NCBI GenBank assembly: GCA_035249465.1
Contig: DATFGL010000093.1
Location: 1-12,880, forward strand
Length of the DNA stretch: 12,880 bases
Direction of reading: 5' to 3'
DNA from: 66-474 sp035249465
GTDB taxonomy: Bacteria > Pseudomonadota > Gammaproteobacteria > Xanthomonadales > Rhodanobacteraceae
Each line of letters starts with the position of its first letter. Position 1 is the stretch's first letter. The notes beneath the pieces were generated by a model. It was not told the DNA's origin. It did no database searches and saw only the letters and a list, made by a program, of their open reading frames with translations. The translations under genes and the position numbers were made by a program. Positions 1 to 6,643 of the stretch are shown here, in pieces.

Positions 1-143
1 TGTGGATCGTCTTCGCTGGCGCGGTGGGTGTGGCCCTTGTAGTCGAAATCCGCGGTGTGGATCTTGATGATGGTGCCGCTGACATGGCCGGCTTCGGAGT
101 TCCAGCCGACGTGGTCGCCCACCTTGAAACGGATGCCGGCCAT
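1..143 (-). CDS. DUF2945 (HVA1/TUDOR-like) small protein, 3' end outside window
   Basis: Only the first 47 codons are visible; the gene runs off the left edge. The peptide begins MAGIRFKVGDHVGWNSEAG and continues with VSGTIIKIHT and DYKGHTHRAS. The GD-V-W-NSEAG-V-GTI-K pattern is typical of the DUF2945/HVA1 family, small single-domain proteins with a predicted TUDOR-like beta fold and no established biochemical role. The ATG shares its A with the TGA stop of pgm (TGATG), and I see no Shine-Dalgarno of its own, so translation is probably coupled to pgm. It is therefore the last visible gene of the leftward sugar-phosphate operon. Whether it has a metabolic role or is only a passenger cannot be told. 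Family assignment is by recognition of the motif pattern, without a search. Confidence 0.8.
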   Translation of the reverse strand, partial: MAGIRFKVGDHVGWNSEAGHVSGTIIKIHTADFDYKGHTHRASEDDP

Positions 144-1792
144 CACGCGATCGCCGTGTCCACGATCTGCTGCGCTTCGGCGAGGATGGCGTCGAGGTGT
201 TGCCTGTCCCTGAAGCTTTCCGCATAGATCTTGTAGATGTCTTCAGTGCCGGACGGCCGCGCCGCAAACCACCCGTGTGCGGCGATCACCTTGATGCCGC
301 CGATCGGTGCGGCGTTGCCGGGCGCCTTGTCCAGGACCGCCGTGACTTTGTCGCCGGCCAGGGCGTCAAGCTTCACTTCACTTGCGGAAAGTTTCAAAAG
401 TTTTTGTTTTTGCGAAGAATTCGCTACCGCCTGGACGCGATCGGTCAGCGGTGTCCCCAATTCACTGGCAAGCGTCCGGTATACCTCGCCGGGGTCACGC
501 CCCGCCCTTGCCGTGATCTCGGCCGACAACAACGCGGGGACGATGCCGTCCTTGTCCGTCGTCCACACCGAACCATCGCGGCGCAGGAACGATGCGCCCG
601 CGCTTTCCTCGCCGCCGAAGCCGAGCGAGCCATCGAACAGTCCCGGCGCGAACCACTTGAAGCCGACCGGCGTTTCGTACAGCTTGCGTCCGAGCCTGTC
701 CGCCACGCGATCAATCAATGCGGTACTGACCACGGTCTTGCCGATCGCGACCCTGTGCGGCCATCGGCCGCGCTCGCGAAACAGGAAATCGATCATTACC
801 GACAAATAATGGTTGGCCTTGAGCAGTCCGGTCGAGCGCGTCACCACGCCATGCCGGTCGTGGTCGGTGTCGCAGGCAAAGGCAACGTCGTACTTGTCTT
901 TCAACGCCAGCAGCCGCTGCATCGCGTATTCGGACGACGGGTCCATGCGGATCCTGCCATCCCAGTCCACGGTCATGAACGCGAAACGCGGGTCGACTTC
1001 CTCGCTGATCACGGTCAGGTCGAGTTTGTAGCGTTCGGCGATCGGCGCCCAATAGTGCACCCCGGCGCCGCCCAGCGGATCGACGGCCAGCTTCAAGCCG
1101 GCGCCCCGGATCGCATCGAAGTCGATCACGTTGGCGAGATCGGAAACGTAGGCGTCGAGGTAATCGTGGGTGCGCGTGCTTGCCGCCGCGCAGGCCTGCG
1201 CGAAAGGCACGCGCTTGACGCCTGCCAGCTTGTTTTCCAGATATTGATTGGCCTGCTTCTGCACCCAGCCGGTGATGTCGGTGCCGGCGGGGCCACCATT
1301 CACCGGGTTGTACTTGAAGCCACCGTTGTCGGGGGGGTTGTGCGACGGCGTGATCACGATGCCGTCGGCAAGCCCGCCTCCGCGGCCACGGTTGTACACG
1401 AGGATGGCATGCGAAATCGCCGGCGTCGGCGTGAATTCGCCACGCTTGGATGTCAACACCGCAATGCCGTTGGCCGCCAGCACCTCCAGCGCCGACTTGA
1501 AAGCCGGCTTGGACAGGGCGTGCGTGTCGTAGCCGATGTACAGCGGCCCGGTGACCGATTCCTTGGCGCGGTAATCGCAGATCGCCTGGGTGATCGCGAG
1601 GATGTGCCATTCGTTGAAGCTGCCGTCCAGCGAGGAACCACGATGTCCGGATGTTCCGAACGCGACGCGCTGCGCCGGATCGTTCGGGTCTGGCCGTATA
1701 TCCGCATAAGCGTCCAGAAGCTTGTCGATGTCGACAAGGATGTCCCTGGGCGCCGGCTTGCCCGCGAGCGGACTGATCTTTTCTCCGCTCAT
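143..1792 (-). CDS. pgm: Phosphoglucomutase (alpha-D-glucose-specific)
   Basis: Interconverts glucose 1-phosphate and glucose 6-phosphate in the cytosol through a phosphoserine. The 549-residue product matches the usual ~546 of the E. coli Pgm type. All four alpha-phosphohexomutase signatures are in order: GTSGHRG at 46-52, the phosphoserine loop TPSHNP at 148-153 (S150), the Mg-binding loop DTDHDRHG at 308-315 (D308, D310, D312), the sugar-specificity loop GFGGEESAG at 391-399, and the phosphate-binding RPSGTEDIYKIY at 512-523. The start was chosen at MSGEK because it gives the family length and overlaps the pgi stop by 4 nt (ATGA). The open frame continues upstream for about 98 codons, but that stretch is antiparallel-free pgi sequence read in another frame. 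No Shine-Dalgarno is visible, so coupling to pgi is likely. In this operon Pgm would connect glucose 1-phosphate from the GH94 protein to Zwf and Pgi. Confidence 0.97.
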   Translation of the reverse strand: MSGEKISPLAGKPAPRDILVDIDKLLDAYADIRPDPNDPAQRVAFGTSGHRGSSLDGSFNEWHILAITQAICDYRAKESVTGPLYIGYDTHALSKPAFKSALEVLAANGIAVLTSKRGEFTPTPAISHAILVYNRGRGGGLADGIVITPSHNPPDNGGFKYNPVNGGPAGTDITGWVQKQANQYLENKLAGVKRVPFAQACAAASTRTHDYLDAYVSDLANVIDFDAIRGAGLKLAVDPLGGAGVHYWAPIAERYKLDLTVISEEVDPRFAFMTVDWDGRIRMDPSSEYAMQRLLALKDKYDVAFACDTDHDRHGVVTRSTGLLKANHYLSVMIDFLFRERGRWPHRVAIGKTVVSTALIDRVADRLGRKLYETPVGFKWFAPGLFDGSLGFGGEESAGASFLRRDGSVWTTDKDGIVPALLSAEITARAGRDPGEVYRTLASELGTPLTDRVQAVANSSQKQKLLKLSASEVKLDALAGDKVTAVLDKAPGNAAPIGGIKVIAAHGWFAARPSGTEDIYKIYAESFRDRQHLDAILAEAQQIVDTAIA

Positions 1793-3429
1793 CGGGCTGT
1801 CTTGCGCGCGGCGCGATAGCGGCGGATCAGCGCGTTGGTCGAACCGTCGTGTTCGAGCTTCGGTTCGTCGGCATCCTGCAACTGGGGGATCACCTTTTTT
1901 GCAAGCTGCTTGCCCAGTTCCACGCCCCACTGGTCGAACGAATCGATATGCCAGATGGCGCCCTGCGTGAATACGCTGTGCTCGTACAGCGCCACCAGCG
2001 CGCCCAGCGAATGCGGCGTCAGGCTCTCGGCGAGGAGGGTATTGGTGGGCCGGTTGCCCTCGCATACCCGGTGCGGTACCAGCCATTCCGGGGTGCCTTC
2101 CGCGCGCACCTGTGCCGGCGTCTTGCCGAATGCCAACGCTTCAGTCTGCGCAATCAGGTTGGCCATCAGCAAGTCGTGCTGGCCACCGAGCGGATTCAGA
2201 GAATGCATGAATCCGATGAAGTCGCAGGGGATCAATCGCGTGCCCTGGTGGATCAACTGGTAGAACGAATGCTGGCCATTCGTGCCGGGTTCGCCCCAGT
2301 AGATCGGACCCGTCGGGTAATCGACGAGCTCACCGGACAGGGTCACGTGCTTTCCGTTCGACTCCATCGTCAGCTGCTGAAGGTACGCGGGAAAGCGCTT
2401 GAGGTATTGTGCATAAGGCAACACCGCCACGGTCTGCGCACCGAAGAAATCGTTGTACCAAATCGAGATCAGCCCCATCAACAAGGGCAAATTCCTTTCC
2501 GGCGGCGAGCTCTTGAAATGCTCGTCCATCGCGTGAAACCCATCCAGCATTTCATGGAAGGCTTCCGGCCCGATTGCCAGCATGGTCGAAAGGCCGATCG
2601 CGGAGTCCATCGAATAGCGGCCGCCGACCCAGTCCCAGAAGCCGAACATGTTGGCGGTGTCGATACCGAATTTTTCGACTTCCTTCGCATTGGTCGAAAC
2701 CGCGACGAAGTGCCTGGCGACACCCGACTCGTCGCCGCCCAGCTTTTGCACGCACCAATCCCGCGCCGCATGCGCGTTGGTCAGGGTTTCCAGGGTGGTG
2801 AAGGTCTTGGAACAGACGACGAAAAGTGTTTCCTCGGCATCGAGGTCGCGCGTGGCTTCCACGAAATCGGTGGGATCCACGTTGGACACGAACCTGAATG
2901 TCATGTCGCGGCGGCTGTAATGCTTCAGCGCCTCGCAGGCCATCACCGGGCCGAGGTCGGAACCGCCGATGCCGATGCTGATGACGTTGCGGATGGCTCT
3001 GTCGGTGTGTCCGCGCCATGCACCGGAACGGACCTTGTCGCTGAAGGCGGCCATGCGGTCGAGCACTTCGTGCACTTCGGGCACGACGTCCTTGCCTTCG
3101 ACCAGGATCCTTTCGCCGCGCGGCGCGCGCAGCGCCACGTGCAGCACCGCGCGTTTTTCGGTTTCGTTGATCTTGTCGCCGCGGAACATGGCGTCGCGCC
3201 GGGCGAACACGCCACGCGCCTTCGCCAGCCGCTGCAACAGGCGCAGCGTATCGGCGGTCACGAAGTTCTTGGAATAGTCGAGGTACAGCCCGGCGCCTTC
3301 CGCGGTGCAACGCGTACCGCGCTGGCCATCGGCATCGAACAATTGCTTCAGCGTGGTGCCGCGCAGTGATCGCCAATGTTTCGCCAGCGCCTGCCACTCG
3401 GGCGACGAACGCAAGGAAGGCGCGCTCAT
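1789..3429 (-). CDS. pgi: Glucose-6-phosphate isomerase
   Basis: Interconverts glucose 6-phosphate and fructose 6-phosphate in the cytosol. The product is 546 residues, against 549 in E. coli, so it is full length. Visible signatures are SIGIGGSDLGP at 151-161 (phosphate binding), SKTFTTLET at 207-215, the first family signature DWVGGRYSMDSAIG at 266-279, the catalytic glutamate in ESNGK (E356), the catalytic histidine in GTNGQHSFYQL (H387), and the second signature WHIDSFDQWGVELGK ending at the catalytic lysine K507. The start MSAPSLRSS overlaps the tal stop by 4 nt (ATGA), and an AGGG about 8-10 nt upstream can serve as a ribosome site. The stop overlaps the pgm start by 4 nt. It lies between tal and pgm, where it would return fructose 6-phosphate from the transaldolase reaction to glucose 6-phosphate. 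Confidence 0.98.
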   Translation of the reverse strand: MSAPSLRSSPEWQALAKHWRSLRGTTLKQLFDADGQRGTRCTAEGAGLYLDYSKNFVTADTLRLLQRLAKARGVFARRDAMFRGDKINETEKRAVLHVALRAPRGERILVEGKDVVPEVHEVLDRMAAFSDKVRSGAWRGHTDRAIRNVISIGIGGSDLGPVMACEALKHYSRRDMTFRFVSNVDPTDFVEATRDLDAEETLFVVCSKTFTTLETLTNAHAARDWCVQKLGGDESGVARHFVAVSTNAKEVEKFGIDTANMFGFWDWVGGRYSMDSAIGLSTMLAIGPEAFHEMLDGFHAMDEHFKSSPPERNLPLLMGLISIWYNDFFGAQTVAVLPYAQYLKRFPAYLQQLTMESNGKHVTLSGELVDYPTGPIYWGEPGTNGQHSFYQLIHQGTRLIPCDFIGFMHSLNPLGGQHDLLMANLIAQTEALAFGKTPAQVRAEGTPEWLVPHRVCEGNRPTNTLLAESLTPHSLGALVALYEHSVFTQGAIWHIDSFDQWGVELGKQLAKKVIPQLQDADEPKLEHDGSTNALIRRYRAARKTAR

Positions 3430-4532
3430 GCGCGCGCGCCCTGCCCGGCGGCTTTCGATTCGACCGCCGAACTCTTCTGCATGATGCGCCCCAGCAGGTC
3501 GTTCCATGACTTCACGAACGCGGCCGCGCCTTCGCGCTGCAACCGGCCCGCCAGCGCCGCATCGTCGATGCCGGCGGCATTGAACTGCGCGATGACCTGC
3601 TCGCAATCGCCACCGTCCTTCGCCATCGCGCCGTGCAGCTTGCCGTGATCGGCGAAGGCCAGGATGGTCTTGTCCGGAATCGTGTTGATGGTGCCGGGCG
3701 CGGCCAGTGCCTCGACATACAGCGTATCCGGCGCCTTTGGATCCTTGGTGCCGGTGCTGGCCCACAGCAGGCGTTGCGGGTGGACGCCGGCGGCGAGGAT
3801 TTTTTTCCAGCGCGGCGTCTCGCGCAGCTCGCAATAGGCCTTGTAGGTGCGTTGCCCGATGGCGATGCCCAACCGGTCCTTCAATTCGGCGGGCACCTCG
3901 TCGGCGACCGCGACGTCCCAGCGGCTGATGAACACCGACGCCACCGAATCGATGTTGGGTGACTTGCCCTCGGCGATGCGGCGCTCGATGCCGCGCATCC
4001 AGGCCTCGGCCGCGGCGAGGTACTGCTCGCGCGAGAACAGCAGCGTGACGTTGATCGGCACGCCGCGGTAGATCGATTCCTCGATCGCGGGAATGCCGGC
4101 CGGCGTGCCCGGAATCTTGATGAAGAGGTTGTCGCGGCGCGCCCTGGCGTGCAGCGTGGCCGCGGATTCGATGGTGGCTTCGGTGTCATCCGCAAGCAGC
4201 GGCGAAACCTCCAGCGACACGAAACCGTCCACGCCGTCGCTGGAATGGAAGGCCGGCTTGAACATGTCGGCGGCGCGGGTGAGGTCCTGCAGTGCAAGCG
4301 AAAAGAACAGATCTTCGCCGTGCCGACCCTGGGCAAGCAGATCGGCGATGGCGCTGTCGTAGTCGTGTCCACCGGAAATGGCCTTGTCGAAGATCGACGG
4401 ATTGGAAGTGAGGCCGGTGACATTGTTGTCGGCAATGTATTTCGCCAGCGTGCCATCGTCCAGGATGCCGCGGGTGATGTTGTCCAGCCAAATGCTCTGG
4501 CCGAGGTCGTGCAGTTGTTTCGTCGCGTTCAT
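3426..4532 (-). CDS. tal: Transaldolase, long subfamily (~370 aa)
   Basis: Moves a dihydroxyacetone unit between sedoheptulose 7-phosphate and glyceraldehyde 3-phosphate, giving fructose 6-phosphate and erythrose 4-phosphate. The product is 368 residues and resembles the longer subfamily known from mycobacteria and some proteobacteria rather than the ~316-residue E. coli TalB. Motifs include GLTSNPSIFDKAI at 40-52, DGFVSLEVSP at 102-111 and the Schiff-base lysine K139 in LFIKIPGTPAGIPAIE. RLLWASTGTKDP further on fits the phosphate-binding strand. The ATG has a GGAG Shine-Dalgarno that runs into the TAG stop of the HAD gene 3 nt away. The stop overlaps the pgi start by 4 nt. Tal followed directly by Pgi is the order found in the fused Tal-Pgi proteins of some acetic acid bacteria (recalled); here they are separate. 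Confidence 0.96.
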   Translation of the reverse strand: MNATKQLHDLGQSIWLDNITRGILDDGTLAKYIADNNVTGLTSNPSIFDKAISGGHDYDSAIADLLAQGRHGEDLFFSLALQDLTRAADMFKPAFHSSDGVDGFVSLEVSPLLADDTEATIESAATLHARARRDNLFIKIPGTPAGIPAIEESIYRGVPINVTLLFSREQYLAAAEAWMRGIERRIAEGKSPNIDSVASVFISRWDVAVADEVPAELKDRLGIAIGQRTYKAYCELRETPRWKKILAAGVHPQRLLWASTGTKDPKAPDTLYVEALAAPGTINTIPDKTILAFADHGKLHGAMAKDGGDCEQVIAQFNAAGIDDAALAGRLQREGAAAFVKSWNDLLGRIMQKSSAVESKAAGQGARA

Positions 4533-4535
4533 GGG

Positions 4536-5249
4536 CTACTCCGTGGCGTTTGCCGGTTTTGAAGAAAGATGGCCGGAAGGAGAAAGAAAAGCGCCGGCAT
4601 CCATGTTGCAAAGCTCGCGGATACCGGCAAGTTCGATTTGCGCGGGCGGATATTCCTTGCGCGCGGCGGGGTCGTTCGCGTAATGGCCCTGGCGCACGAA
4701 CACCGTGGTCAGGCGTTCGCGCCAGCGGCGCTTCATGCCATCCAGCACGCGCAGCTTGTCCTCGACCATCACGTAATGCCGCGCGGGAAAACGCCTGGCC
4801 ACGTCATCCAACATGCGCTCCTTGTGCACGTAGATCAAGACTTGGTCCCGCACGGCCCGGGCGACACCGGATGCTTCGATTTTGCGCGGCTGCAGCACCA
4901 CGTCGCCATCGGACAGCACGACGCAGTCACCGAACTGCGACAGGTGCGCGATGGCTTCGAGCGCGCCAGGATACAACCGCTCGGCGAAGGGATAGTTGAG
5001 CAGGTACGCGGCCAGATCCTGCGCGCGCACCTCGTCATCGCATTCCAGCCGGAACTGCTGGATCGCGCCAAGGTAGTCTGCGTAGCCAAGCTTGTCGCGC
5101 AAGGCTTCGTAGAGATTCCAGTACGCCTTCGCCGAATCCGCGCCGAACAACTTCGCGATATGCGCGTCGAGGTCGGTTTGCACCTGATCGTTGTCGAGCA
5201 GCGTGTTGTCGACATCGAGCAGGAACACAAGAGACGCCGCTGCGTTCAT
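4536..5249 (-). CDS. HAD-superfamily hydrolase of unknown substrate
   Basis: A 237-residue cytosolic protein with the haloacid dehalogenase core. Motif I is LLDVDNTLLD, with nucleophile D12 and acid/base D14. An alpha-helical cap with many aromatics follows (about 20-95). Motif II is VVLSDGD with S113, a likely motif III lysine is K123, and motif IV is VMVEDK with E163-D164. These residues support a phosphatase, but the substrate cannot be read from sequence. The C-terminal tail (about 215-237) is less conserved-looking. The ATG overlaps the zwf stop by 4 nt, with an AGGG-type ribosome site inside the end of zwf. Its fixed place between zwf and tal suggests a house-cleaning or regulatory phosphatase acting on sugar phosphates or phosphogluconate-type side products; this is inference from context only. 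Confidence 0.85.
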   Translation of the reverse strand: MNAAASLVFLLDVDNTLLDNDQVQTDLDAHIAKLFGADSAKAYWNLYEALRDKLGYADYLGAIQQFRLECDDEVRAQDLAAYLLNYPFAERLYPGALEAIAHLSQFGDCVVLSDGDVVLQPRKIEASGVARAVRDQVLIYVHKERMLDDVARRFPARHYVMVEDKLRVLDGMKRRWRERLTTVFVRQGHYANDPAARKEYPPAQIELAGIRELCNMDAGAFLSPSGHLSSKPANATE

Positions 5250-6643
5250 TTGCCGCCCTTGATCACCGGCTCGACCCTGGGATCGTTCCAGCCACCGGCC
5301 GCGGCGATCAACGCATCGGCTTCCTTCGGACCCCACGTGCCCGGCTTGTATTTGTGCACGGGCACCTTGTCGCCGATGATCGGGTCGAGCACACGCCAGG
5401 CCTCTTCGACGCAATCGTCGCGGGTGAACAGCGCCGAATCGCCATCGATCGCGTCACCCAACAGGCGCTCGTACGGTGCCATCGCGGTGCGCACGTGGCG
5501 ATGCGCGACCAGTTCCACCGGATGTCCCTTCATCGCCTCGCCGGGTTCCTTCACCCGCGCGCCGAGCGAAATGATGACGTCGGGATTCAGGCGGAAACGG
5601 AAGTGGTTGACCGCGCCATTCGGCGGATCATCGAATACCTGTTGCGGCGGATTTTTCAGCCGCACCAGGACTTCGGTGCATTTCACTGGCAACTGCTTGC
5701 CCGCGCGGATGAAGAACGGTACACCGGCCCAACGCCAGGTATCCATGTGGATGCGCAAGGCCGCGAAGGTTTCCACGGTCGACTTCTTCGCCACGCCCGG
5801 CTCTTTCAGGTACCCGTCGAACTGCCCGCGCACGATGTCCTCGGGCCTCAACGGTCGCATCGAACGAAACAGCCGCAGCTTCTCGTCGCGCATCGCGTCG
5901 GCGCTGCGGTTGGCAGGCGGACCCATTGCCAGCAATGCCAGCACCTGGAACATGTGGTTCTGCACCACGTCGCGGATCGCGCCCACCTCGTCATAGAACC
6001 TGCCCCGCCCCTGAACGCCGAAGTCCTCGGCCATGGTGATCTGCATGCTCGCGATGTGGTCGCGGTTCCAGATCGGTTCCAGCAGCGCGTTGGCGAAACG
6101 GAAATACAGGAGGTTCTGCACCGGCTCCTTGCCGAGGTAATGATCGATGCGGAAGATGTCGTGCTCGCGGAAGAAGCGGTGCAACGTGCGGTTGAGCGCG
6201 CGCGCAGAGTTCAGGTCACGGCCGAACGGCTTTTCCACGATCACCCGCGCACCCTGCGCGCAACCCGAAGCCGCGAGCCCCTTCACAACCGGCACGAACA
6301 TGCTGGGCGGAATCGCGAGGTAATGCAGGGGATGTTCGGTATTACCGAGTGCCTTGCGCAATTTTTCGTAGGTCTGCGCGTCGCCGTAGTCGCCGTCGAT
6401 GTACTGCATCTGCTTCGACAGCTTCGCGAACGCGGCCTTGTCCACGCCACCGTGTTCCTTGAGGCTGTCCTCGGCGCGCTGGCGCAACTGGGTGACGGTC
6501 CAGCCCGAACGCGCGATGCCGATCACCGGCATGTCCAGCTTGCCATCCTTGATCAACGCCTGCAGTGCCGGGAAGATCTGCTTGTACGCAAGGTCGCCGG
6601 TGGCACCGAAAAACACGAAGGCATCGGACTTGGCGGTGGGCAT
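5246..6643 (-). CDS. zwf: Glucose-6-phosphate 1-dehydrogenase
   Basis: Oxidises glucose 6-phosphate to 6-phosphogluconolactone, the entry step of the oxidative pentose phosphate pathway. The product is 465 residues, slightly shorter than E. coli Zwf (491). The dinucleotide-binding motif is GATGDLA at 13-19. VEKPFGRD lies at 136-143, the substrate-binding RIDHYLGKE at 165-173 (D167, H168, K172), and the catalytic histidine is H230 in QNHMFQVLALLAM. FIRAGKQLPVK lies at 311-321. T15 and R45 align by position with the Leuconostoc residues T14 and R46 that contact the NADP 2'-phosphate, so NADP+ use is likely. The start MPTAKSDAF shares its A with the TGA of the upstream GH94 gene (TGATG) and has AGGA 9 nt upstream. 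The open frame extends further upstream, but only as out-of-frame GH94 sequence. Confidence 0.97.
   Translation of the reverse strand: MPTAKSDAFVFFGATGDLAYKQIFPALQALIKDGKLDMPVIGIARSGWTVTQLRQRAEDSLKEHGGVDKAAFAKLSKQMQYIDGDYGDAQTYEKLRKALGNTEHPLHYLAIPPSMFVPVVKGLAASGCAQGARVIVEKPFGRDLNSARALNRTLHRFFREHDIFRIDHYLGKEPVQNLLYFRFANALLEPIWNRDHIASMQITMAEDFGVQGRGRFYDEVGAIRDVVQNHMFQVLALLAMGPPANRSADAMRDEKLRLFRSMRPLRPEDIVRGQFDGYLKEPGVAKKSTVETFAALRIHMDTWRWAGVPFFIRAGKQLPVKCTEVLVRLKNPPQQVFDDPPNGAVNHFRFRLNPDVIISLGARVKEPGEAMKGHPVELVAHRHVRTAMAPYERLLGDAIDGDSALFTRDDCVEEAWRVLDPIIGDKVPVHKYKPGTWGPKEADALIAAAGGWNDPRVEPVIKGGK

Noticed and set aside
197..1819. 540-codon open frame on the plus strand opposite pgm
   Set aside because: Antisense shadow in GC-rich DNA; the opposite strand encodes complete Pgm with all signatures, and the shadow peptide has no recognisable motif.
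1849..3369. 506-codon plus-strand open frame opposite pgi
   Set aside because: Shadow of pgi; arginine- and histidine-rich composition with no domain.
3426..6643. zwf-tal region as a frameshifted fusion operon
   Set aside because: Each gene has its own start, complete domain set and intact stop; overlaps are ordinary ATGA couplings.
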